Below, one piece after another: positions 17,964 to 26,304 of a DNA stretch of 64,000 bases. The notes under the pieces were generated by a model. It saw only the letters and a program-made list of their open reading frames with translations, had not been told where the DNA came from and ran no database searches. This stretch comes from Massilia psychrophila (GTDB lineage: Bacteria > Pseudomonadota > Gammaproteobacteria > Burkholderiales > Burkholderiaceae_D), in contig NZ_PDOB01000010.1 of the NCBI RefSeq assembly GCF_002760665.1, positions 62,001 through 126,000 of the forward strand. The letters run 5' to 3'. How positions within the stretch are numbered: position 1 is the first letter of the stretch; each line of letters starts with the position of its first letter. Position numbers and translations under genes: made by a program.

Positions 17964-19168
17964 CGGGCTGGCCCCCCCGGCGCATCGACGGCAACGGCGC
18001 CCGCTTCCTGCACAAAAAACTTGCGCAGCGCGCGCCAGACATCGTCAGGATTGGCCAGCACGCTGCTGGCAATCGGCAGGCCGCGCCGCTGCAGTTCGCC
18101 GCACAGCCGCCGCATCTCGGTGTCGACAGTACGCGGCATGCCGGGCAGGGTTTCGATGTAGCCGATGTAGTTCAGCATGCCGCCCAGTTCGGTCAACGCG
18201 GCGCTGGCGGGGCCGCGGTCTTCGGTAAAGTTCTCGCCGTCGGAAGCGTAGAACAGGTAGACGTTATCAATTGCCGCGTCGAGTTCGGCGCGCACCAGTT
18301 CCAGCGTGAGCCGCATCGCGCTCGAGGCGATGGTGCCGCCGCTGCCGGACACCTGGAAAAATTCGGCTTCGGTAAATTCCCACGCCCGCGTGGTGTGGGC
18401 GATGAAGCGGGTCGCCACCTTGGCATACTTGCGGCGCAGGCCATGGAGCGCGAAAAAAAAGAAGGACTTCGCCAGTTTGCGCTCGAGCTCGGTCATGCTG
18501 GCCGAAACGTCGATGACGAAAAACACTACCGCCGAAGTGCTGGGGCGCGATCGCGCGACGACCTGGCGAAACCGCAGGTCCCCGTTGACATACGGCACCG
18601 GGTTCTCTTGCGCGGCACGTCGCTTGATCGCCTCCTTGGCGGTGCGGCGCCGGTCCAGGCGCGACGGCGCGCCGTGCTTGTCCAAGCCTTCGCGCACCAG
18701 TTCCGGGGTATCGACGCGGGTGTTGGGCTTCGGTTTCAGGTCAGGGAGCTTGAGTTCCTCCCAGATCCAGTCCATCACTTCGTCGACCGAGAATTCAAGC
18801 AGCAGGCTCACTTCGCCGTCCGCACTGCCACCCTTGCCGCCATCGCCCCCCTTGCCCGGTTCGGCCGCGCCGGCGCGCGCCGGGTCAAGGGTCTGCAGGA
18901 CGTCGCCGGGCTGGCCCCGGCCTTGGCCGACGCCGGCCCTGGCACGGCTGTCGGCCAGTCGGAAACGCGCGTGCTCGAGCATGCGCAGCGGCACCTGCAC
19001 GGTGCGCGTGGCCGAGCCGGTAATCAGGTCCGGGCCGGCGATCAGCTCGGGCAGGTGGTCGTGCACCGCCTCGCGCACCTTGCTATTGTGGCGCAGCAAG
19101 TCGCGCGCTCCGCGCGAGAACAGGTCGTACCAGGCCGTGTCGATCGTTGCCGTCACCCGCTCCTCCAT
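17960..19168 (-). CDS. yeaH: YeaH/YhbH family protein with VWA domain (DUF444)
   Basis: A 402-residue DUF444 protein. A Gly-rich linker (about 98-118) separates an N-terminal region from a C-terminal von Willebrand A-like domain whose metal-site motif is DVSASM (220-225), with FYASDGENF as another MIDAS element. Family members act with PrkA kinase in stress signalling. It lies 26 bases after prkA and overlaps spoVR. Confidence 0.92.
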   Translation of the reverse strand: MEERVTATIDTAWYDLFSRGARDLLRHNSKVREAVHDHLPELIAGPDLITGSATRTVQVPLRMLEHARFRLADSRARAGVGQGRGQPGDVLQTLDPARAGAAEPGKGGDGGKGGSADGEVSLLLEFSVDEVMDWIWEELKLPDLKPKPNTRVDTPELVREGLDKHGAPSRLDRRRTAKEAIKRRAAQENPVPYVNGDLRFRQVVARSRPSTSAVVFFVIDVSASMTELERKLAKSFFFFALHGLRRKYAKVATRFIAHTTRAWEFTEAEFFQVSGSGGTIASSAMRLTLELVRAELDAAIDNVYLFYASDGENFTEDRGPASAALTELGGMLNYIGYIETLPGMPRTVDTEMRRLCGELQRRGLPIASSVLANPDDVWRALRKFFVQEAGAVAVDAPGGPAR

Positions 19169-19194
19169 ACAGGACAGTAAAACCAGTAACCCTG

Positions 19195-21213
19195 TTACTC
19201 TTGCGCCAGCAAGGTCGTCACGTAGTTCAGCGCTTCGCGCGCGCTGTGGCTGTCGTAACCGTATTCGTCGACCAGCCGTTTTTCCACCGCCGACACCTTG
19301 GTACGCACGTCATCGTCGGGGCGCCTGGCGGAACTGACCAGCCGCAACACGTCGCGGCGCTGTTCGAACAGGTAATGCTGCACCGCATCGTTGAGCTGCA
19401 AATGGCTGTCGAGGCCGAATTTGAGTCCGCGCTTGTAGGCGCCCATTGCCTTGCGCACGACTTCCTGGCGGAACGAGTGCTTGCCCGATTCAGAGACATG
19501 GATTTTTTCTTCGACCGCGCGCAGGAAGCGCTCGTCAGGGCGCCGCTCCTCGTTGGTGATCGGGTCCGTGACCTGGCGGTTGTCGAGCGTCGCCTCGACC
19601 TCGTCGAGGTATTTGTCGAGCAAGTCTTGCGCTTCCTGTTCGAACGACACGAACAGCGCCTTGTGGACGTCTTCCTTGACCCAACGGTTGTAGAAATCCT
19701 TGCGCGTGACGATCAGGTAATCGACCCACTTGCGCTTTTTCTTCGGGTCGATCCGGGCGTCGTTCTCGATGCCGTCCTTGAGCGCGAGCAGCACGTCCAT
19801 CGTCGACAGGCTTTTCTGGTCCGACTGGATGATCGCGTTCGACAAGGCGTTGATGACGAAGCGCGGCGACACCCCGGCCAGGCCCTCGTCGGGCGCCTTT
19901 TCCCTTTGCTTGAGGCGGCGCGCGTCGGCGCGCGTCATGCCTTCGACTTCTTCGCCGGCGTGGGTGCGCACCTTGCGCACCTGTTCGATTTCCTTGTCGT
20001 CGCTGTCCTGGATGCGGCTGAGGATGGCGAACACCGCCGCCGCGTGCAGCACGTGGGGATCGAGGTGGACATCGCGGAACGCCGGCGCCGCCGACGCGAT
20101 GAGTTTGTGGTAAATGCGCGCTTCCTGCTTGTAGTCGAGGGTGTACGGCACCTGGATGATGACCATGCGGTCGAGCAGGGCTTCGTTTTCGCTCTCCTGC
20201 AGGAACTTGCGGAACTCGGCCAGGTTGGTGTGGGCGACGATGGTTTCGTCGAGGTAGATCAGCGGGAAGCGCGACACCTTGACGTTTTTCTCCTGCGTCA
20301 ACGTCAGCAGAAGGTAAAGAAATTCGCGCTTGACCTTGAGGATCTCGATCATTTCGAGCACGCCGCGGCTTGCCGCGTACACCGCGCCCGACCACGACCA
20401 GGCGCGCGGGTCGCCCTCGTCGCCGTATTCGGCCACCTTCGACAGGTCGACCGAGCCGACCAGGTCGGCCAGGTCGGCGGTGGTGGGGTCGTGCGGCGCA
20501 TAGGTGCCGATGCCGCTGCGCCCGGCCTCCGAGATGAACAGGCGTTCGACCGGCATCTGCATGAAGTCGCCGCCGAAATCGTCTTCGAGGCGGACCCGGC
20601 AGTGCGGGCATAATTGGCCGGCGATGTCGATGCCGTAGGTGCCGCGGCAACTGGCGCGCATGCTGTGCGGCACCAGGTGCAAGGGCGATTCGTGCACCGG
20701 GCAGCCGGCGATGGCGTACTGCGCGCCGTCGTCGGTGTAGCTGTAATCTTCGAGCCCGCGCTTGAGCAGGATCACCAGGGTCGACTTGCCGCCCGACGGC
20801 GGCCCGAGCAGCAGCAACAGGCGCCTGCCCACTTCGGAACCGGCGCTGGCGGCCTTGAAATAATCGATGACCCGGTCGATGGCCTCGTCGATGCCGAACA
20901 GCTCGTCCTCGAACAGCTTGCAGTGGTAGTGACCGTCATTGTCTTGGATAAAGGTAGCGCGAATCATGTCCCAGATGTACTGGTGCGAGCTGCGCGCGAC
21001 GCGCTCGGGCGCCTTGGCCAGGATTTCCTGCATGAAGGCTGAAAACTGCCCCGACCAGTGACGAGCCCGGTGCTGCCTGGCATGCAGGCCGAGGCTTTCG
21101 ATAAAGCTGTCTTGCCGGTCCGATGGACAAGATTGAAGATCCTCGCTTGACGACGTCACGGTTCCTCCAGTATCGAATGAAAGTGACGACAGACCGCGGC
21201 CGCGGTCACTCAT
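19195..21213 (-). CDS. prkA: PrkA family serine protein kinase
   Basis: A 672-residue PrkA protein, AAA-type ATPase plus kinase, the first gene of prkA-yeaH-spoVR. It shows Walker A GPPSGGKS (137-144), the CPHC pair in AGQLCPHCRVRLEDDF, FPLIYLDETIVAHTN, and the PrkA C-terminal domain (VRKAMGAYKRGLKFGLDSHL). The start used gives about 30 residues of low-complexity leader before the conserved part; later starts are possible. PrkA is linked to starvation and stress responses in enterobacteria and Bacillus; targets here are unknown. Confidence 0.94.
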   Translation of the reverse strand: MSDRGRGLSSLSFDTGGTVTSSSEDLQSCPSDRQDSFIESLGLHARQHRARHWSGQFSAFMQEILAKAPERVARSSHQYIWDMIRATFIQDNDGHYHCKLFEDELFGIDEAIDRVIDYFKAASAGSEVGRRLLLLLGPPSGGKSTLVILLKRGLEDYSYTDDGAQYAIAGCPVHESPLHLVPHSMRASCRGTYGIDIAGQLCPHCRVRLEDDFGGDFMQMPVERLFISEAGRSGIGTYAPHDPTTADLADLVGSVDLSKVAEYGDEGDPRAWSWSGAVYAASRGVLEMIEILKVKREFLYLLLTLTQEKNVKVSRFPLIYLDETIVAHTNLAEFRKFLQESENEALLDRMVIIQVPYTLDYKQEARIYHKLIASAAPAFRDVHLDPHVLHAAAVFAILSRIQDSDDKEIEQVRKVRTHAGEEVEGMTRADARRLKQREKAPDEGLAGVSPRFVINALSNAIIQSDQKSLSTMDVLLALKDGIENDARIDPKKKRKWVDYLIVTRKDFYNRWVKEDVHKALFVSFEQEAQDLLDKYLDEVEATLDNRQVTDPITNEERRPDERFLRAVEEKIHVSESGKHSFRQEVVRKAMGAYKRGLKFGLDSHLQLNDAVQHYLFEQRRDVLRLVSSARRPDDDVRTKVSAVEKRLVDEYGYDSHSAREALNYVTTLLAQE

Positions 21214-21385
21214 CGCCCGTCACAAGTATCAACGCAGCCGCGTTTGGGCCGGTGAGGAGCGTCAACAAGCCGGGCCGAACCTGTTGGCGGTTTGGCAGCC
21301 TAATGTCGAGAAAACGCATCGATGAAAGAGGTCACCGCGAAGGACCCGGTCCTGCGCGGTGAAGGCGGCAACATGTCAGTGAGGC

Positions 21386-22441
21386 CTAAGCCGGGTGCAG
21401 GAACCTGGCCGCGGCCAGAAAATCGGCGGCGCCGATGTCGGCCAGTTCGAGCGCTTCGGCCGCGCCATACTGCGCGAAATTGCGGTCGATCGAGCGCACG
21501 TAGGCCGGGTCGTAATGGTCGACCAGCAGCTCGTCGACCAGTTGCGGCATCCGGCCGCCGTTGGCCATCGCGTGCCAGCGGTCGATTTTGTCGCGCCCGT
21601 GCAGCTGCACCAGGCAGTCAAGCTGGGTGTTCAGCGTCGCCGGATCAAAGCAGAAATGATGGTAGTCCTCCATCAACAGCCGCACCCGGTTCGGCCGCGA
21701 CAAGGTCAATGCGATGCAGGGCGAGGCCCGCATCTGCTCCATCACCGCGTCCGGTACGCGCAGGTTGCCGACCTTCTTGCTTTCGGACTCGACGAACACG
21801 GGGCGCGCGGGATCGACATGGCGCAGCTTGTCCCACACGCGCGTCTCGAACCTCTTTTGCGAAGGCTGCGGTTCGCCCGGCAAATTGCCCAGCACCGAGC
21901 CGCGGTGGGCAGCCAGCTGTTCCAGGTCGAGCACCTGGGCGCCGATCGCGTCGAGCACTTCGAGCAGCCGGCTCTTGCCGCTGCCGGTGGTGCCGCAGAT
22001 TACCCTGAAGTCAAGCCGCGGCGGCTGCGTCAGCTCGGTGCTGACGTGGGCGCGGTAAGCCTTGTAGCCGCCGTCGAGCTGGATCGCCGGCCAGCCGATC
22101 TTGGCCAGCACGTGGGCCATCGCGCCGCTGCGGTTGCCGCCGCGCCAGCAATACACCAGCGGCTTCCAGTCGCGCGGCTTGTCGATCCACGATTGCTCGA
22201 TATGACGGGCGATGTTGCGCGACACCAGCGCGGCGCCGACCTTCTTTGCCTCGAAGGCGTTGACCTGCTTGTACGTGGTGCCGACGCGGATGCGCTCGTC
22301 GTCATCCAGCACCGGACAATTGATGGCGCCCGGAATGTGATCGAGGGCAAACTCGGATTCGCTGCGCACGTCGATGATCGCATCGAACTGGCCAAGCACA
22401 GGCAATACGTCGGTGAAAGGGAGTAGTGCCGGATATTTCAT
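21386..22441 (-). CDS. mnmH: tRNA 2-selenouridine/geranyl-2-thiouridine synthase
   Basis: A 351-residue MnmH (SelU/YbbB). The N-terminal rhodanese domain carries the active Cys98 in YCWRGGNRSG. The C-terminal P-loop domain has GTTGSGKS (150-157). It replaces sulfur in the wobble 2-thiouridine of tRNA Lys, Glu and Gln, first by geranylation and then by selenation using selenophosphate. The start overlaps the arylesterase stop (ATGA), so the two are co-translated. No selD or selA lies in the window. Confidence 0.93.
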   Translation of the reverse strand: MKYPALLPFTDVLPVLGQFDAIIDVRSESEFALDHIPGAINCPVLDDDERIRVGTTYKQVNAFEAKKVGAALVSRNIARHIEQSWIDKPRDWKPLVYCWRGGNRSGAMAHVLAKIGWPAIQLDGGYKAYRAHVSTELTQPPRLDFRVICGTTGSGKSRLLEVLDAIGAQVLDLEQLAAHRGSVLGNLPGEPQPSQKRFETRVWDKLRHVDPARPVFVESESKKVGNLRVPDAVMEQMRASPCIALTLSRPNRVRLLMEDYHHFCFDPATLNTQLDCLVQLHGRDKIDRWHAMANGGRMPQLVDELLVDHYDPAYVRSIDRNFAQYGAAEALELADIGAADFLAAARFLHPA

Positions 22442-23085
22442 CGTGCCTTGACAAGTGGGAGGAACTTTGGCCAGATATTGGCAAGAATGATCGGATGGGC
22501 CTGGGCCGTCGGATGCAGGCGGTCGGCCTGGAACAGCGCGGGCTTTTCCGCCACGCCTTCGAGCATGAACGGCACCAGCGGTGCTTTCAGTTGCGCCGAC
22601 AGCGTCTTGTACATCGAAAAAAACTGTTCGGTGTAGGCGCGGCCGTAATTGGGCGGCATGCGCATGCCGACCAGCAGCACCTCGGCATCGTTTTTTTGCG
22701 CCAGCTCGACCATCGCCCGCAGGTTCGCTTCGGCGGCCGCCACCGGCAAGCCGCGTAAACCGTCGTTGGCGCCCAGTTCGATGACCACCAGCGCCGGGCG
22801 ATGCTGCTGTATCAGGGCCGGCAGGCGTGAACGGCCACCGCTGGTGGTCTCGCCGCTGATGCTGGCGTTGACGATGGCGGCATTGATTTTTTCGGTCTTC
22901 AGTTTCTGGTCCAGCAGCGCGACCCAGCCGCTGCCGCGCGTCAGCCCATACTCGGCTGACAGGCTGTCGCCAAGCACAAGCACCGTTTTTGGTGCAGAAT
23001 GGACGATCGTCGCGGCCAGCATCAGCACCGCGCCAAATATTGTTGAGCCTAGATACCTGGTGAGAAAAGCAAGCATGCGTGACAT
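22438..23085 (-). CDS. Secreted arylesterase / lysophospholipase (GDSL family, TesA-like)
   Basis: An SGNH hydrolase of 215 residues with an N-terminal signal peptide (hydrophobic core LGSTIFGAVLMLAA, ending about IVHSA), so probably periplasmic. Block I is VLGDSLSAEYGL (nucleophile Ser), the Gly block is SGETTSGG, the Asn block GANDGLRG, and Asp-His is DRLHPTAQAH. The E. coli counterpart TesA hydrolyses acyl esters and thioesters. The start is ATG 23085 or 23076. Both overlap the divergent ABC ATPase start at 23075, as in the usual tesA/ybbA divergent pair. Confidence 0.88.
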   Translation of the reverse strand: MSRMLAFLTRYLGSTIFGAVLMLAATIVHSAPKTVLVLGDSLSAEYGLTRGSGWVALLDQKLKTEKINAAIVNASISGETTSGGRSRLPALIQQHRPALVVIELGANDGLRGLPVAAAEANLRAMVELAQKNDAEVLLVGMRMPPNYGRAYTEQFFSMYKTLSAQLKAPLVPFMLEGVAEKPALFQADRLHPTAQAHPIILANIWPKFLPLVKAR

Positions 23086-23824
23086 CCCGGAAGACTTTAA
23101 AAATTTAAATTCGAAAGATTTAAAAACAGTTGCGATCGACGTTGCGCCAGCGCCGGCCGCGATCGAAGTGCGCCAGCTGTCGAAACGCGTTGCCGACGCC
23201 AGCGGCGAACTTACCATCCTGCACAATGTGAATTTTACAGTGCAACCGGCCGAGACGCTTGCAATCGTCGGCGCCTCCGGTTCAGGCAAGTCGACGCTGC
23301 TGGGGTTGCTGGCCGGGCTCGACAGCCCGTCGAACGGCACCGTGATCCTCGATGGCGTCGACATCTTCGCGCTCGACGAGGACGGCCGCGCCCGCCTGCG
23401 GATGGCCAAGCTGGGCTTCGTGTTCCAGTCGTTCCAGTTGCTGGCCCACCTGACGGCGCTCGAAAACGTCATGCTGCCGCTCGAATTGCGCGGCGACGCC
23501 GGCGCGCGCGGCAGGGCCACCGAGATGCTGGGACGGGTCGGGCTGTCGAGCCGGCTCAAGCATTATCCGAAATTTTTGTCGGGCGGCGAGCAGCAGCGTG
23601 TCGCTTTGGCGCGTGCTTTCGTCACCGAGCCGCCGCTGCTGTTCGCCGACGAGCCGACCGGCAGCCTCGACGCTGCCACCGGCGAAGCGGTAATCCAGTT
23701 GATGTTCGAACTGAACCGCGAGCGCGGCTCGACCCTGGTGCTGGTCACCCACGACACCTCGATCGCGGCGCGCTGCGACCGCACCATCACGATTGCGGCA
23801 GGGCGCCTGGTCCAGAACGCCTGA
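23075..23824 (+). CDS. ybbA: ABC transporter ATP-binding protein, YbbA-like
   Basis: A 249-residue LolD/MacB-type ATPase: Walker A GASGSGKS, signature LSGGEQQR, Walker B LLFADEPTGSLD, H-loop VTHDTS. In relatives it partners a large permease (YbbP) encoded immediately downstream, but here the next sequence is a truncated integrase and no permease gene is present. It may be non-functional alone or use a permease elsewhere. The ATG at 23075 is within the arylesterase start region, so the first few codons are shared on opposite strands. The first 35 residues are a lysine/asparagine-rich leader. Confidence 0.88.
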   Translation: MRDIPEDFKNLNSKDLKTVAIDVAPAPAAIEVRQLSKRVADASGELTILHNVNFTVQPAETLAIVGASGSGKSTLLGLLAGLDSPSNGTVILDGVDIFALDEDGRARLRMAKLGFVFQSFQLLAHLTALENVMLPLELRGDAGARGRATEMLGRVGLSSRLKHYPKFLSGGEQQRVALARAFVTEPPLLFADEPTGSLDAATGEAVIQLMFELNRERGSTLVLVTHDTSIAARCDRTITIAAGRLVQNA

Positions 23825-23833
23825 CAAAACCTC

Positions 23834-23959
23834 TTAAGACGGTTGGTGTACCGGAAGGCGGCTCCAAATCTCCTTCAGCTTCAACGGCGATTTCTGGCCA
23901 AGCAATTTCCCCTTGTTCCAGGCGACTTGAAGAGCCGGCGTTTGTGTATTCGGTTTCAT
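23834..23959 (-). pseudogene. N-terminal stub of a small tyrosine integrase
   Basis: A 41-codon frame with a perfect ribosome site (AAAGGAGG, 5 bases before the ATG). Its residues ALQVAWNKGKLLGQKSPLKL and KEIW match the conserved N-terminus of a widespread family of about 200-residue tyrosine recombinases. After the tryptophan the family sequence stops and eight unrelated codons lead to TAA. The catalytic Arg-His-Tyr domain is absent. It ends 10 bases from the ybbA stop, marking a rearrangement scar where ybbP would be expected. Confidence 0.65.
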
Positions 23960-24077
23960 GAGGTCCTCCTTTAGGATCGAACCTCATTCTGGCGTGCTCA
24001 TGCTTCCGAACTTCACGATTTTTTGGAGTGACGGACGGCAGCACCCGACCCACACCGGACATTCGCTGTCAACACGT

Positions 24078-24566
24078 CTAACTTTGACGGCGAAATGCCA
24101 TCGTCCAGTTGGTTTCCCATGATTCTCCTGCATCGACAGAAAAAGCTTGGTCCCAATGTAGCAGGTCCTCACCAATTTGGCGCCAAACGAATCTGACGGT
24201 AATCGGGATTTCTTGGAACCTATCGTTGGCGAAGAAGGTACCAACGCCATCAACGAAACTACCTATTACTGGAACGTCGATCTGACCCGGAAAACGTCCG
24301 TCAAGCCACCAAATCGACCATTTCCTCGTGTTTTGATCGTAGGAGCGTAACGCTATGGCGCGGACGTCCTCGCCAGGTAGTTGCAAGAGGTTGTCTTCGA
24401 TGTTGCCAAACCCGCCTAGGATTTTTTTGGTGGACATCTTTCCATCAAACTCAACCCATTCATTGCAACTTGCTAGGCGTTCCTTAAGCCGCCGATGTGT
24501 GACAAACCAGTCCCCAATAACAAAGTCGAAGTCTGTTGGTGCAGAAATCATCAGTTCCAGTGCCAT
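24078..24566 (-). CDS. DUF1579-like conserved hypothetical protein
   Basis: A 162-residue soluble protein of a beta-barrel, DUF1579-like type. It begins with FDFVIGDWFVTHRRLKERLA and continues with LGGFGNIEDNLLQLPG, KWSIWWLDGRFPGQ and a C-terminal HWDQAFSVDAGESWETNWTM. No catalytic residues are known for the family, which often travels alone as accessory cargo. Base composition is visibly less GC-rich than the flanking genes, and it lies between the integrase stub and nnr, suggesting acquisition. Confidence 0.7.
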   Translation of the reverse strand: MALELMISAPTDFDFVIGDWFVTHRRLKERLASCNEWVEFDGKMSTKKILGGFGNIEDNLLQLPGEDVRAIALRSYDQNTRKWSIWWLDGRFPGQIDVPVIGSFVDGVGTFFANDRFQEIPITVRFVWRQIGEDLLHWDQAFSVDAGESWETNWTMAFRRQS

Positions 24567-24688
24567 GCTATTCCTTGAATACGTAAGTGGAATCTCGCCA
24601 TGCTATTCGTTCGCTTCGGGCCGAAAGCAGTCCTCCGTCAATGCCCAGTGTACGGCGAATATTGCCATAATAGCAAGCCAAGATTTCG

Positions 24689-26191
24689 TTAGCCGTTCTT
24701 CGCCGTACCGTAGACCAGTTCATTGAGCACAGCGCGCACCGCCTGCGGCAATTCGCTGGCGCACAAGCCGATCGGGCCGATGCCTTGTGATACCAGTCGG
24801 TCGGCGGCAGTGCCGTGAATCCACACCGCGCCCAGCGCCGCCTCGCGCGCCGGCCATCCCTGCGCCAGCAGGCTGCCGCAGATGCCGGCCAGGACGTCGC
24901 CGGTCCCGGCGCTGGCCAAGCCCGGGTTGCCGCTGGTATTGATGACCGCCGCGCCGCCGGGAGCGGCAATCACGCTGCCCGAACCCTTGAGCACGACGAT
25001 GGCGTTGAAACGATTGGCAATCGCGCGCGCGGCGGCCAGCCGGTCACGCTGCACCTCCAGGCTGCTGATGCCCAGCAGGCGCGCCGCTTCCAGCGGATGC
25101 GGCGTCAATATTGTCGGCGCCGTGCGCGCGCCAAGCCGTTTCTGCAAATCAACGCTGGCGCCGATCAGGTTCAGCGCGTCGGCGTCGAGCACCAGCGCCG
25201 CGGCGCCAGGCAGCGCGCGCGCCAACATGTCCATCGCCAGTGCGGAGCCTCCCATCCCGGGCCCCATCACCAGCGTGCCGACGCCCAGCGGATAGGTGGC
25301 GCCGTCGCGGAACATGATTTCAGGCTGCACGCTGTCGAACGCGGGGCCAGGGTCGAGCGCGGCGACCAGCACCCGGCCGGCGCCGCTGTAGAGGGCCGCG
25401 CGCGCCGTCAGCATCGCCGCGCCCGCCATGCCGCGGGCGCCGCCGACAATGGCGACATCGCCGAAGCTGCCTTTATGGGAATTGTTGGCGCGCGGTTTCA
25501 ATTGGTTCGCAAACAGCGCCGCCTGGTTCAATTCGGCGCTTGCGGGCGGAAAATAGTGCGCATCGATGGCAAGCGACGCGACCTCCACCTCGCCTGCCAC
25601 GTCGCGCCCTTCGAAGGTATGCAGGCCGATCTTGTTGCCGATAAAGGCGAGCGTGCGGCCGGCGCGCAGCGCGACGCCGTCCGGGCCGACGATGGCGCCG
25701 GTGTCGGCGTCCAGCCCGCTCGGCACGTCCAGCGCCAGCACCGGCCAGCCCAGCGCGTTGAGCGCTTCCACCATCACGCGCGCGGCGCCGTCCAGCGCCC
25801 GCGCCAGGCCAATGCCGAACAGGCCGTCGACCACCAGTGCCGGCGCGCTGTCGGGCAGGGCGTCGAGAAAGCGCACCTGGGCGTCGTGGGCACGGCCCAA
25901 GGCCTGCGCGGTCTCGGCCGACGCCAGGGCGCTGCCCGCCAGGTAAATCACCGCGACGTCGATGCCGGCGCCGGCGCCGGCCAGGTTGGCCGCCGCTTCG
26001 AGGGCGTCGCCGCCATTGTTGCCGGGACCAGCCAGCAGCAGCACGCTGCGGTTGGCCTGGCCGGCCAGCAGCGCCAGAACGCCGTTGGCCGCGGCCTGGC
26101 CGGCGCGCTGCATCAGTGCGCCCGGTTCAAGTGTGGCGGCTACCAATTGTTCAACCGCCCGGATTTGTGCAACGCTATACAGAGGTTTCAT
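24689..26191 (-). CDS. nnr: Bifunctional NAD(P)HX epimerase/dehydratase
   Basis: Repairs hydrated NADH and NADPH. The 500-residue protein has an N-terminal YjeF epimerase domain (LLLAGPGNNGGDALEAA, FGIGLARALDG, ALDVPSGLDADTG) and a C-terminal ADP/ATP-dependent dehydratase domain (SHKGSFGDVAIVGGARGMAG, LVMGPGMGG, and the conserved TSGNPGLASAGTGDVLAGI). It is divergent from the 5-oxoprolinase gene. The 120 bases after its stop contain no supported gene. Confidence 0.94.
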   Translation of the reverse strand: MKPLYSVAQIRAVEQLVAATLEPGALMQRAGQAAANGVLALLAGQANRSVLLLAGPGNNGGDALEAAANLAGAGAGIDVAVIYLAGSALASAETAQALGRAHDAQVRFLDALPDSAPALVVDGLFGIGLARALDGAARVMVEALNALGWPVLALDVPSGLDADTGAIVGPDGVALRAGRTLAFIGNKIGLHTFEGRDVAGEVEVASLAIDAHYFPPASAELNQAALFANQLKPRANNSHKGSFGDVAIVGGARGMAGAAMLTARAALYSGAGRVLVAALDPGPAFDSVQPEIMFRDGATYPLGVGTLVMGPGMGGSALAMDMLARALPGAAALVLDADALNLIGASVDLQKRLGARTAPTILTPHPLEAARLLGISSLEVQRDRLAAARAIANRFNAIVVLKGSGSVIAAPGGAAVINTSGNPGLASAGTGDVLAGICGSLLAQGWPAREAALGAVWIHGTAADRLVSQGIGPIGLCASELPQAVRAVLNELVYGTAKNG

Positions 26192-26220
26192 GGTGTCCTG
26201 GGGAAGTGAGGGTGGGCGTT

Positions 26221-26236
26221 TGCGTGAGATTACGCA
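26221..26236. promoter_or_regulatory. Inverted repeat in the nnr / oxoprolinase divergent promoter region
   Basis: TGCGT-N6-ACGCA is a perfect 5-base-arm inverted repeat 30 bases upstream of nnr and 68 bases before the oxoprolinase start. It is placed where an operator would control one or both genes. No regulator is known; short arms make chance possible. Confidence 0.3.
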
Positions 26237-26304
26237 TTTTCGCTAAAATTTTGTCTTATGACGAATAGAATAGCCAAAACAGAAAAACCTGGACGGGAGA
26301 CGGC

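Noticed and set aside
24060-24100. Possible integron attC site near the DUF1579 gene
   Set aside because: A GTTAGAC-like heptamer is present but no paired core and no attC-like secondary structure could be made; the nearby integrase stub is not IntI.
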